Shown here one piece after another: positions 53,848 through 60,787 of a stretch of 64,000 bases of DNA (position 1 is the first letter of the stretch; every line of letters begins with the position of its first letter). The DNA comes from Rathayibacter agropyri. GTDB lineage: Bacteria > Actinomycetota > Actinomycetes > Actinomycetales > Microbacteriaceae. Location of the stretch: assembly GCF_013249015.1 (NCBI RefSeq), contig NZ_JABRPL010000003.1, forward strand, positions 182,467 to 246,466, in the 5' to 3' direction. The position numbers were made by a program, and so were the translations under genes. The notes beneath the pieces are model-generated. The model did no database searches. It was not told where the DNA came from and was given only the letters and a program-made list of their open reading frames with translations.

Positions 53848-54815
53848 TGGCGTCTAAGCGCACAGGACTTGGCAGGGGGATCGGGTCGCTGATCCCCACG
53901 AGTGACGAGACGCGATCCCGGCCGGTCGATATCTTTTTCCCTGATCAGGTGGGCGATTCCGCGCGCGAGGAGGAGCTGCTGGAGGTTCCGGGCGCTCGCC
54001 TGGCGCGACTCCCCCTCGCTGAGATCATTCCGAATACTGCCCAGCCTCGATCCGTGTTCGATCAGGATGACCTCGCTGAGTTGGTGCACAGCATCCGCGA
54101 GTTTGGGGTGTTGCAGCCCATCGTCGTCAGACCGCGTTCCGGGCGCGGCGGAGCTAAGTACGAGCTGGTGATGGGAGAGCGGCGTTTTCGTGCGTCGAAG
54201 GCAGCGGGTCTGACGACGATCCCCGCGGTGATCAAGGACACTGCCGACGAGAACATGCTGCGGGACGCGCTCCTGGAGAACCTGCACCGAGCCGATCTCA
54301 ATCCACTCGAGGAGGCGTCGGCGTATCAACAACTGCTCAGCGACTTCGGCATCACCCAGGAGGCCTTGGCCACTCGGCTCGGGCGGTCGCGCCCGCAGAT
54401 CTCGAACACACTGCGCCTGCTGAGACTCCCCGCGGAGGTGCAGGCGCGCGTCGCGGCCGGGGTTCTGACTGCCGGCCATGCTCGAGCGGTGCTGTCGCTC
54501 GAGGGGATAGAGGCGATGCGTCGGCTCGCCGAGAAGATTGTGAATGAGGACCTGTCGGTACGCGCGGCGGAGGCGGCGGCGGCCCGGATGAAGGCGCCGA
54601 AGTCATCGATGCGGGTCGTACCGGAGGAGCCGGGCGGACACTCGGGGCACCTCTCCTCTATTGCGGATCATCTCGGCGACCGCCTGAATACGCGGGTCAG
54701 AGTCACTCTTGGTGCGCGCAAAGGGCAGATGGTCATCGACTTCGCGTCGATTCAGGACCTCAATCGCATCCTTGCCGAGATCGGCGAGCCCTCCGAAGTG
54801 TCGCTGACGTCGTAG
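53847..54815 (+). CDS. parB: ParB, chromosome partitioning CTPase
   Basis: 322 residues. An N-terminal ParA-interacting peptide (MASKRTGLGRGIGSLIP) precedes the ParB/Srx domain: RLPLAEIIPNTAQPRSVFDQ, then GVLQPIVVRPRSGRGGAKYE, GERRFRASKAAGLTTIPAVI and ENLHRADLNPLEEASAYQQL. A helix-turn-helix follows (ITQEALATRLGRSRPQISNT), with a C-terminal dimer domain. ParB loads at parS, closes as a CTP clamp and spreads. The start overlaps the parA stop (TGATG) after an AAGGAGAGG site. Confidence 0.97.
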   Translation: MASKRTGLGRGIGSLIPTSDETRSRPVDIFFPDQVGDSAREEELLEVPGARLARLPLAEIIPNTAQPRSVFDQDDLAELVHSIREFGVLQPIVVRPRSGRGGAKYELVMGERRFRASKAAGLTTIPAVIKDTADENMLRDALLENLHRADLNPLEEASAYQQLLSDFGITQEALATRLGRSRPQISNTLRLLRLPAEVQARVAAGVLTAGHARAVLSLEGIEAMRRLAEKIVNEDLSVRAAEAAAARMKAPKSSMRVVPEEPGGHSGHLSSIADHLGDRLNTRVRVTLGARKGQMVIDFASIQDLNRILAEIGEPSEVSLTS

Positions 54816-54819
54816 GACC

Positions 54820-54833
54820 GTTTCACGTGAAAC
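54820..54833. other. parS: parS site 2
   Basis: Perfect GTTTCACGTGAAAC directly after the parB stop; flanking ACC and GGT extend the palindrome to 20 bp. Confidence 0.97.
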
Positions 54834-55006
54834 GGTGCACCGGTCGTTGTTTGATCGAGCGGCATGGTGGTGTGGCAATGCGGCTGGGGTGCTGAATAGG
54901 CCCGTCTCGTCTCGGGCTCACGTCCCCGCGGTGACTCATTAAGAGCAAAGGTAGTCTGGTGGTTCGTTCGCCGCCGAGCGTCTAGTCGTGATGATGCCCG
55001 ACGGAC

Positions 55007-55020
55007 GTTTCACGTGAAAC
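55007..55020. other. parS: parS site 3
   Basis: Perfect GTTTCACGTGAAAC just beyond the ddl stop (ddl ends at 55025 on the minus strand). Confidence 0.97.
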
Positions 55021-55024
55021 GGCG

Positions 55025-55990
55025 TCAGCCTTCGAGTGCCAGGCGTGCGAGGGTCGAGTACACGTCGCCGAGGTACCTGCCGGAGGCTTCAATCGCCTGG
55101 GGAACCAGCGATGTCTCTGTCATCCCGGGCAGAACATTCGCGTCGAAGAACCACGGGGTCCCTGGCTCGTCGATGATGAAATCGATTCGCGAGAGGTGGC
55201 GGAGGCCGAGAAGTTCATGAATCGCCACGGCCACGCGGCAGACATCATCAAGCTGCTCCGTCGATACTCTTGCTGGTGTGTAGAACCGCGTCTCCCCCGC
55301 GTTGTACCGAGCTTCAAAGGTGTAGCGGCCAGCGACTGGCTCGATCTCGACCGGGGGCAACGCAAAGGCCCCATCGCCCAGATCGAGCACTCCCACCGAG
55401 ACTTCGGTTCCTTGAATCTGTTGCTCAATCAGCACGACCTCGCCATAGGTGTACGCCGCCACCATCGCGCGGGGTAGCTGCTCCGGATCCGAGACGATGC
55501 TGACGCCCTGAGCAGAGCCACCTTGCGCCGGCTTGACAACCAGCGGCCCGGGGAGGTGCGCGACTACCTGCTCGAGAATGCCGGCAGCTCCGAGCTCGCG
55601 GAATGTCTCGCGGGGGAGCGTGATGGAGTCGGGTGTCGAGAAGCCGGCACGCGCGACAAGAGTCTTTGCGGTCGGCTTGAACCAGGCGAGACGGGCGGCG
55701 TCGGTTCGCGACCCGACGTACGAGAAGCCGGCGGCTTCGAGCAGCCCGAGCAGGGCGCCGTCCTCACCGCTCGCTCCGTGCACCGCGGGCCAGACGACGT
55801 CGGGTCGCATCTGCAGGAGCGTCGTGAGCAGCGTTGCGTCCGGCTCATGCAGCGCCACCCGATGCCCCATCGCCGACAGACGGTCGGCCACCCTCCGTCC
55901 AGAGCGAAGCGATACGTCACGTTCGTGGCTGATTCCTCCACTGATCACGAGGATGTCGAGAGTACGGTCGAGCACAGAGAAATCGGTCAT
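55025..55990 (-). CDS. ddl: D-alanine-D-alanine ligase
   Basis: 321 residues. ATP-grasp enzyme: N-terminal VISGGISHERDVSLRSGRRV with the HERDVSLRSG substrate loop, VWPAVHGASGEDGALLGLLE, ATP-binding VKPAQGGSAQGVSIV, RIDFIIDEPGTPWFFDANVL and the end motif NVLPGMTETSLVPQA. It makes the D-Ala-D-Ala dipeptide for peptidoglycan precursors. The catalytic loop near RYTFEARYNAGETRFYTPAR has the KY/Y-x-K region altered, as in shorter Ddl forms. It shares the minus strand with the upstream aminotransferase gene, 38 bases away. Confidence 0.9.
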   Translation of the reverse strand: MTDFSVLDRTLDILVISGGISHERDVSLRSGRRVADRLSAMGHRVALHEPDATLLTTLLQMRPDVVWPAVHGASGEDGALLGLLEAAGFSYVGSRTDAARLAWFKPTAKTLVARAGFSTPDSITLPRETFRELGAAGILEQVVAHLPGPLVVKPAQGGSAQGVSIVSDPEQLPRAMVAAYTYGEVVLIEQQIQGTEVSVGVLDLGDGAFALPPVEIEPVAGRYTFEARYNAGETRFYTPARVSTEQLDDVCRVAVAIHELLGLRHLSRIDFIIDEPGTPWFFDANVLPGMTETSLVPQAIEASGRYLGDVYSTLARLALEG

Positions 55991-56028
55991 GACCAGGGCT
56001 TTCTTTCAATCGACTAGCGGAGGTGCTG

Positions 56029-57333
56029 TCAGGAGGCAGCGGGCGGCAGGAGGCTGTCCTGCGCGTTCGCGTCAGCGTTTGCCAATGAACCAGTGCCGGC
56101 GAAGGTGGAGAGGAGGTCGAGTTCGCCATTGATGACTGTTGCGAGTCGGCGGATACCCTCGCCGATCCGTTGAGGGGTGGGGTAGCAGAACGAAAGCCGG
56201 ATGTTCTGTCGTCCATCTCCGTTGCCGTAGAACGCGGTTCCGGGCGTGTAGGCCACGAGTTCTTTCACTGCGCGGGGAAGCATCGCCTTCGAGTCGAGCT
56301 CGGCCGGCAGTGTCAGCCATACATAAAAGCCACCATTCGGATTGGTCCACGTCAACTCCGGGAGGTGTGTCTGCAGGCTGCGCAGCATCGCCTCCTTGCG
56401 CTCTCGGTAGACACCCCGGAAGGTATCGATCTGGGCCCGCCAGTCGGCCGTCTCGAGGTACTGGGAGATCACCAGCTGGCTGAAGGACGAGGGGCTCAGG
56501 ACGGCCGCCTCGTTCGCGAGGATCAGCCGTTCGCGGATCGCATGCGGAGCGAGGGCCCAGCCGACGCGGAAGCCGGGCGCGAGGGTCTTGGAGAAGGTGC
56601 CGAGGTAGATGACGCCGTCCTGCTCCAACGAGCGCATCGCCTTGGGCGGCACATCCTCGAAATAGAGCAGCCCGTACGGGTTGTCCTCGAGGACGAGAAT
56701 CCCCTCGGTCTTGCAGATCTCGAGAATTTCGACCCTCCGCTCCCAGCTCAGGGTGACCCCTGCCGGGTTGTGGAACGTCGGAATCGTGTAGAGGAACTTA
56801 ATCGTCTTGCCGGCAGCACGCACGCGAGCGATGTGCTCGCGGAGGGCTGCGGGAATCAGGCCGTGCTCGTCCATCGGGATGTGCTCGATCTCAGCCTGAT
56901 ACGAGCGGAAGATGACCATCGCGGTCACGTAACTGGGGCCCTCGGAAAGCACGACGTCGCCGGGGTTGAGGAAGAGCTTGGAGACCAGCTCGAGCGCGTG
57001 CTGGGAGCCTGTGGTCACCACCACATCGTCCGCACTGGCAGAGATCCCCTCAAGCGCCATAACGTCGAGGATCTGCTCCCGTAAGGCCGGGAATCCCTGG
57101 CCAGAGCCGTATTGGAGAGCGACGGGGCCCTGCTCGCGCATGACCGTGTCGATGGCGCCAGAGACGAGGTCCTGGGGGAGCGCAGCGACGAATGGCATAC
57201 CACCCGCGAGCGAGACGACTTCGGGACGTGACGCGACCGCGAACAGCGCTCGGACCTCGCTGGCGGCCAATCCGGCCGTGCGCTCCGCGTAGGAGTTGTA
57301 CCAGGGATCGAGGTTGGTGCCGCGGTTGGTCAC
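56029..57333 (-). CDS. PLP-dependent class I aminotransferase (2-aminoadipate / MocR-related type)
   Basis: 434 residues from the GTG at 57333. Fold-type I features: SLAGGMPFVAALPQDLVSGA, QYGSGQGFPALREQILDVMA, TTGSQHALELVSKLFLNPGD, TIPTFHNPAGVTLSWERRVE, LEDNPYGLLYFE, and the PLP lysine in LGTFSKTLAPGFRVGWALAP. The group includes LysN-type 2-aminoadipate and aromatic/valine transaminases; the exact substrate cannot be read. There is no N-terminal GntR domain, so it is an enzyme, not a MocR regulator. It lies upstream of ddl on the same strand. Confidence 0.9.
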   Translation of the reverse strand: MTNRGTNLDPWYNSYAERTAGLAASEVRALFAVASRPEVVSLAGGMPFVAALPQDLVSGAIDTVMREQGPVALQYGSGQGFPALREQILDVMALEGISASADDVVVTTGSQHALELVSKLFLNPGDVVLSEGPSYVTAMVIFRSYQAEIEHIPMDEHGLIPAALREHIARVRAAGKTIKFLYTIPTFHNPAGVTLSWERRVEILEICKTEGILVLEDNPYGLLYFEDVPPKAMRSLEQDGVIYLGTFSKTLAPGFRVGWALAPHAIRERLILANEAAVLSPSSFSQLVISQYLETADWRAQIDTFRGVYRERKEAMLRSLQTHLPELTWTNPNGGFYVWLTLPAELDSKAMLPRAVKELVAYTPGTAFYGNGDGRQNIRLSFCYPTPQRIGEGIRRLATVINGELDLLSTFAGTGSLANADANAQDSLLPPAAS

Positions 57334-57479
57334 GATGGGTTTCGCTTCGCTCGGTGGACGGGGATAACTCGAACACAGCCGAGTCTGTCTACAGTAGCTG
57401 CCGCCGCTGAGCATGCCCGAGGGAGATTGGACGCCACTGTGCCATTGGCGGCCTGGCCGCTTTCGGTGGCGTGAATGTG

Positions 57480-57493
57480 GTTTCACGTGAAAC
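57480..57493. other. parS: parS site 4
   Basis: Perfect GTTTCACGTGAAAC between the trxA terminator and the aminotransferase gene, about 4.6 kb from site 1. Confidence 0.97.
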
Positions 57494-57510
57494 CTCTACG
57501 GGACGCAGAA

Positions 57511-57539
57511 AACCCCCGCGCCAGGAGGCGACGGGGGTT
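57511..57539. terminator. Rho-independent terminator of trxA
   Basis: On the minus strand, an 8-bp AACCCCCG/CGGGGGTT stem (57539-57532 with 57518-57511) with a 13-base loop is followed by a run of T. It lies about 55 bases after the trxA stop. Confidence 0.85.
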
Positions 57540-57559
57540 CTCTGCGACCGCGTGGCGAT

Positions 57560-57593
57560 CAGTGTGCTCTGAAACTCAGTGTGCTCTGAAACT
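57560..57593. repeat. 17-bp tandem duplication at the trxA stop
   Basis: Two perfect copies of CAGTGTGCTCTGAAACT, 57560-57576 and 57577-57593. The second copy touches the trxA stop codon (57593-57595). The first copy lies in the trxA 3' untranslated region. Confidence 0.95.
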
Positions 57594-57916
57594 CAGAGGA
57601 ATGCGGCCAGGTCGGCCTCGAGCGCCGGCTTGGGCTTCGCTCCGATGACCGTCTTGACGACCTCACCCTTTTGGTAGACCTTCATCGCCGGGATCGACGT
57701 GATCTGGTACTTCGCGGCCGTCTGCGGATTCTCGTCAACGTTGAGCTTGACGATCTCGATCTTGTCGCCGTGCTCGGCCGAGATCTGGTCGAGGATGGGC
57801 GACACCATGCGGCAGGGGCCGCACCACTCGGCCCAGAAGTCGACCAGGACGGTCTTCTCGGAGTCGAGAACGTCGGACTGGAACGATGCGTCGGTGACGC
57901 TCTTCGCGGTGGACAT
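57593..57916 (-). CDS. trxA: Thioredoxin
   Basis: 107 residues from the ATG at 57916, preceded by AAGGAGAAAA. Canonical thioredoxin: VLVDFWAEWCGPCRMVSPIL with redox cysteines C32 and C35, KLNVDENPQTAAKYQITSIP with the cis-proline, and a GEVVKTVIGAKPKPALEADL C-terminus. It reduces disulfides using electrons from the neighbouring thioredoxin reductase, encoded immediately upstream (55 bases). Confidence 0.97.
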   Translation of the reverse strand: MSTAKSVTDASFQSDVLDSEKTVLVDFWAEWCGPCRMVSPILDQISAEHGDKIEIVKLNVDENPQTAAKYQITSIPAMKVYQKGEVVKTVIGAKPKPALEADLAAFL

Positions 57917-57971
57917 ACGGTTTTCTCCTTCACGAGCCGGCAAAGCCGGCTCCTGCGTGCTGCCCAGTGGG

Positions 57972-58946
57972 TCAGCGGGTGATGAGTTCGGCTCGGGGTG
58001 AGCCGTCGGTGTGGGCAATGCCATCGGCGAGCGCGGCCAGGTAGTGCTCCGCGTCGAGGGCGGCGACCGTTCCGGAGGCGGCGGCGGTGACGGCCTGACG
58101 GTAGGTCGGGTCGATGACGTCGCCCGCGGCGAAGACGCCGGGAACGGAGGTCTGGGAGGAGCGACCGACAACGGAGATCGTGCCCTCGGTCGTCAGATCG
58201 AGCTTGCCGTGCACGATGTGGGTGCGTGGATCATTGCCGATTGCGATGAAGAGGCCGTCGAGATCGAGGTGCGACTCGATGCCGTCGACTGTGTCGCGCA
58301 GCTTTACTCCGGTGACGTGGCTTTCGCCGGTGATGCCCGTGACCTCGGAATTCCAGACGAACTCGATCTTCTCGTTGTCGAAGGCACGCTTCTGCATCAC
58401 CTTCGAGGCCCGCAACGAACCCTTGCGGTGGATGATGTAGACCTTTGCGGCGTGCTTCGTCAGGAAGGTCGCCTCCTCCATCGCGGAGTCGCCCCCGCCG
58501 ACGACGGCAATGGTCTTGCCCTTAAAGAAGAAGCCGTCGCAGGTGGCGCACCACGACACTCCGTGTCCCGACAGGCGGTCCTCATCGTGCAGGCCGAGCT
58601 TGCGGTACGCGGAACCGGTCGCGACGACGACGCTCTTCGCCTCGATGCTCTCTCCGGAGCCGAGGTACACCGTTTTGATCTCGCCCTCAAGGTCGAGGGA
58701 GGTGACATCGTCGTAGAAGGTTTCGGCCCCAAACTTCTCGGCCTGGGCCTGCATCGCGGTCATGAGCTCGGGGCCGAGGATGCCGTCGGGAAAGCCGGGG
58801 AAGTTCTCGACATCGGTCGTGTTCATGAGGTCACCGCCGATCTCGACGGAGGAGGCGACGACCACCGGGTGCAGTTCGGCGCGCGCCGCGTAGATGGCGG
58901 CGGTCCAGCCGGCCGGGCCGGATCCGATGATGACGATGTCGCGCAC
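57972..58946 (-). CDS. trxB: Thioredoxin reductase
   Basis: 324 residues from the GTG at 58946, with a GAGGAG ribosome site. FAD-binding start DIVIIGSGPAGWTAAIYAAR, redox-active CATC in GVSWCATCDGFFFKGKTIAV, NADPH-binding VVGGGDSAMEEATFLTKHAA and the C-terminal FAD motif GVFAAGDVIDPTYRQAVTAA. It transfers electrons from NADPH to TrxA. Forms a trxB-trxA operon. Confidence 0.96.
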   Translation of the reverse strand: MRDIVIIGSGPAGWTAAIYAARAELHPVVVASSVEIGGDLMNTTDVENFPGFPDGILGPELMTAMQAQAEKFGAETFYDDVTSLDLEGEIKTVYLGSGESIEAKSVVVATGSAYRKLGLHDEDRLSGHGVSWCATCDGFFFKGKTIAVVGGGDSAMEEATFLTKHAAKVYIIHRKGSLRASKVMQKRAFDNEKIEFVWNSEVTGITGESHVTGVKLRDTVDGIESHLDLDGLFIAIGNDPRTHIVHGKLDLTTEGTISVVGRSSQTSVPGVFAAGDVIDPTYRQAVTAAASGTVAALDAEHYLAALADGIAHTDGSPRAELITR

Positions 58947-59179
58947 GGCAACTCCTCGGGGTCTGTACGAGCGGTGACGGGTGAGGCGGTAAGGCCGAAC
59001 GCCCGGGGCCGGGCGCTCGATCGTTCCGCGGCTCCGAGGGCTACAACACATCCTAGGCGGGCGCTATTCCGCGAGCCTGGGCACGGTGGATGCGCGACGG
59101 CGTCCCGGAGCACCTGTGAACCCCCGTGCCTTAAAAAACGGCGCTCATCAGGGATTTATGTATTTGACGCCTGCGTGCG
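58947..59179. other. Intergenic region between murJ and trxB
   Basis: About 230 bases between murJ and trxB, both on the minus strand. It should contain the trxB promoter and the murJ terminator. A run of six A (near 59135) next to GGCGCTCATC is the only notable AT-rich point; no clear hairpin was found. Confidence 0.4.
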
Positions 59180-60787
59180 TCAGCGTCCGAGGCGACGGAA
59201 GAACGGCGCGGCCAGGGTGCGCAGCTCCGGCACCCGCATGACCCAGAGGATCGCAATGTAGACGATGGCCATGGCGGTGCCCGCGATGGCCATCGAGACG
59301 ACCGCGGACAACGGGGTCGCCACGGGGAGGTTGTCCTGCACGCTGAGGAGGATCATGACGACGCCTCCGACGGCTCCTGCCGGCAGGGCGGCGACGGTGT
59401 ATTGCACGAACCGCCACACGATGACCCATCCGCCGCGTCCGCCGAGGCGGCGCCGGAGAAGGAAACAGGCGAGTATCGCCTGGACGGCGATGCCCAGCGA
59501 GACGGAGGCGGCGACGACCAGCGCAGTCGCTCCACGGGGTCCGAAGAGGGCGATCTGGCAGCCGACGACCACGATCGCCGTCTGCACGAGTGTGTAGAAA
59601 AACGGAGTCCGTCCGTCGTCGAGCGAGTAGAAGGCGCGTTGCACGATCGCGAGGGTCGAAAAGAGCGGCAGGACGACGACGTAGGCGGTGATGATCGCGG
59701 CCATTGGCGCGATGACGTCGTCGCTGTCCGAGAAGACAGCGGCAAAGGGCACGGCGCACACGACCAGGGCGACCGCGGCGAAGACCAAGAAGAGGCCGAC
59801 GATGCGGATCGAGGCGGAGACGTCGGCGCGGAAGTCGTCGATTCTGCCCGCGGCGGCGTGCCCGCTCATCCGGGTGAAGTAGGCGGTGGCGACCGAAACG
59901 GCGATCACGGAGTGGGGCAGCATGAAGATCAGCCACGCCTTTTGCAGCGCAGTGGCCGAGGCGTAGTTGCCGGAACTGCCGCTCACCGTGGAGTTCTCGA
60001 TGAAGCCTGCCGCGACGGTGAGGAGGAGGGCTCCGAAGGTCCAGATGGCGATGCGGCCTGCGCGCCCCAGGCCCACGCCGCGGAAGCGAAAGTCGGGGCG
60101 GTAGGTCAGCCCGACACGTTTCCAGAAGAACACGAGCAGGATCGCTTGGAGTGCGACGCCGAGTGTCGCTGAGCCCGCGAGCACCGCGACCATCTCGGAC
60201 GTCCACACGGAGGCGGAGCGGAGCTGGACGGTGCCGACCCTGAACAGGGATTGGAAAGCGACGAGACCCGCGATCGTCACGACGTTGTTGACCACGGGGG
60301 TCCAGGTGAAGGGACCGAAGGAGCCGCGTGCGTTGAGCACCTCGCCGAGGATCGTGTAGAGCCCGTAGAAGAAGACCTGCGGGAGGCACCAGTAGGCGAA
60401 TGCTATGGCGAGCTGGAACTGTTGTGGCCCATAGTCGGCTGCGTTGAGCCGCACCAGCACCGGCGCAAGGAGGGTCGCTACGACTGCTGCCACGATGAGC
60501 AGCACGAAGGCCAGCGTCAAGAGGCGGTTGATGTAGGCGCGCCCACCATCGGCATGTAAGCCGGCGCGCACAATCTGAGGCACGAGGACCGCGTTCAGAG
60601 CACCGCCGGCGATGATCGAGTAGATCGTATTCGGCAGTCCGTTAGCGATGGTGAACGCGTCGGCACCCTGCCCGACCACGCCGATCGTCTGGGCGAAGAC
60701 GATCGACATGACGAAGCCGAGCACTCGCGAGACCATCGTGCCGGAGGCGAGGACTGCGCTGGCGCGTCCGAGGGAAAAGCTAGCCAC
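59180..60787 (-). CDS. murJ: MurJ lipid II flippase (MviN family)
   Basis: 535 residues from the GTG at 60787, which overlaps the DUF6049 gene stop by 8 bases; the frame is open up to 60907 but the upstream part is antisense-like and basic. Fourteen membrane segments are apparent. MurJ pattern: ASGTMVSRVLGFVMSIVFAQ, ADAFTIANGLPNTIYSIIAG, GALNAVLVPQIVRA, LPQVFFYGLYTILGEVLNAR. There is no cytoplasmic pseudokinase extension as in mycobacterial MviN. It flips peptidoglycan precursor lipid II across the membrane. Confidence 0.93.
   Translation of the reverse strand: MASFSLGRASAVLASGTMVSRVLGFVMSIVFAQTIGVVGQGADAFTIANGLPNTIYSIIAGGALNAVLVPQIVRAGLHADGGRAYINRLLTLAFVLLIVAAVVATLLAPVLVRLNAADYGPQQFQLAIAFAYWCLPQVFFYGLYTILGEVLNARGSFGPFTWTPVVNNVVTIAGLVAFQSLFRVGTVQLRSASVWTSEMVAVLAGSATLGVALQAILLVFFWKRVGLTYRPDFRFRGVGLGRAGRIAIWTFGALLLTVAAGFIENSTVSGSSGNYASATALQKAWLIFMLPHSVIAVSVATAYFTRMSGHAAAGRIDDFRADVSASIRIVGLFLVFAAVALVVCAVPFAAVFSDSDDVIAPMAAIITAYVVVLPLFSTLAIVQRAFYSLDDGRTPFFYTLVQTAIVVVGCQIALFGPRGATALVVAASVSLGIAVQAILACFLLRRRLGGRGGWVIVWRFVQYTVAALPAGAVGGVVMILLSVQDNLPVATPLSAVVSMAIAGTAMAIVYIAILWVMRVPELRTLAAPFFRRLGR

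Larger units (their letters stand above)
54816..55024. other. Convergent parB-ddl intergenic region with parS sites 2 and 3
   Basis: About 210 bases between convergent genes. It carries two perfect parS palindromes, at 54820-54833 (embedded in a 20-bp palindrome from 54817 to 54836) and 55007-55020. No ORF or T-tract terminator is evident. Confidence 0.85.
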
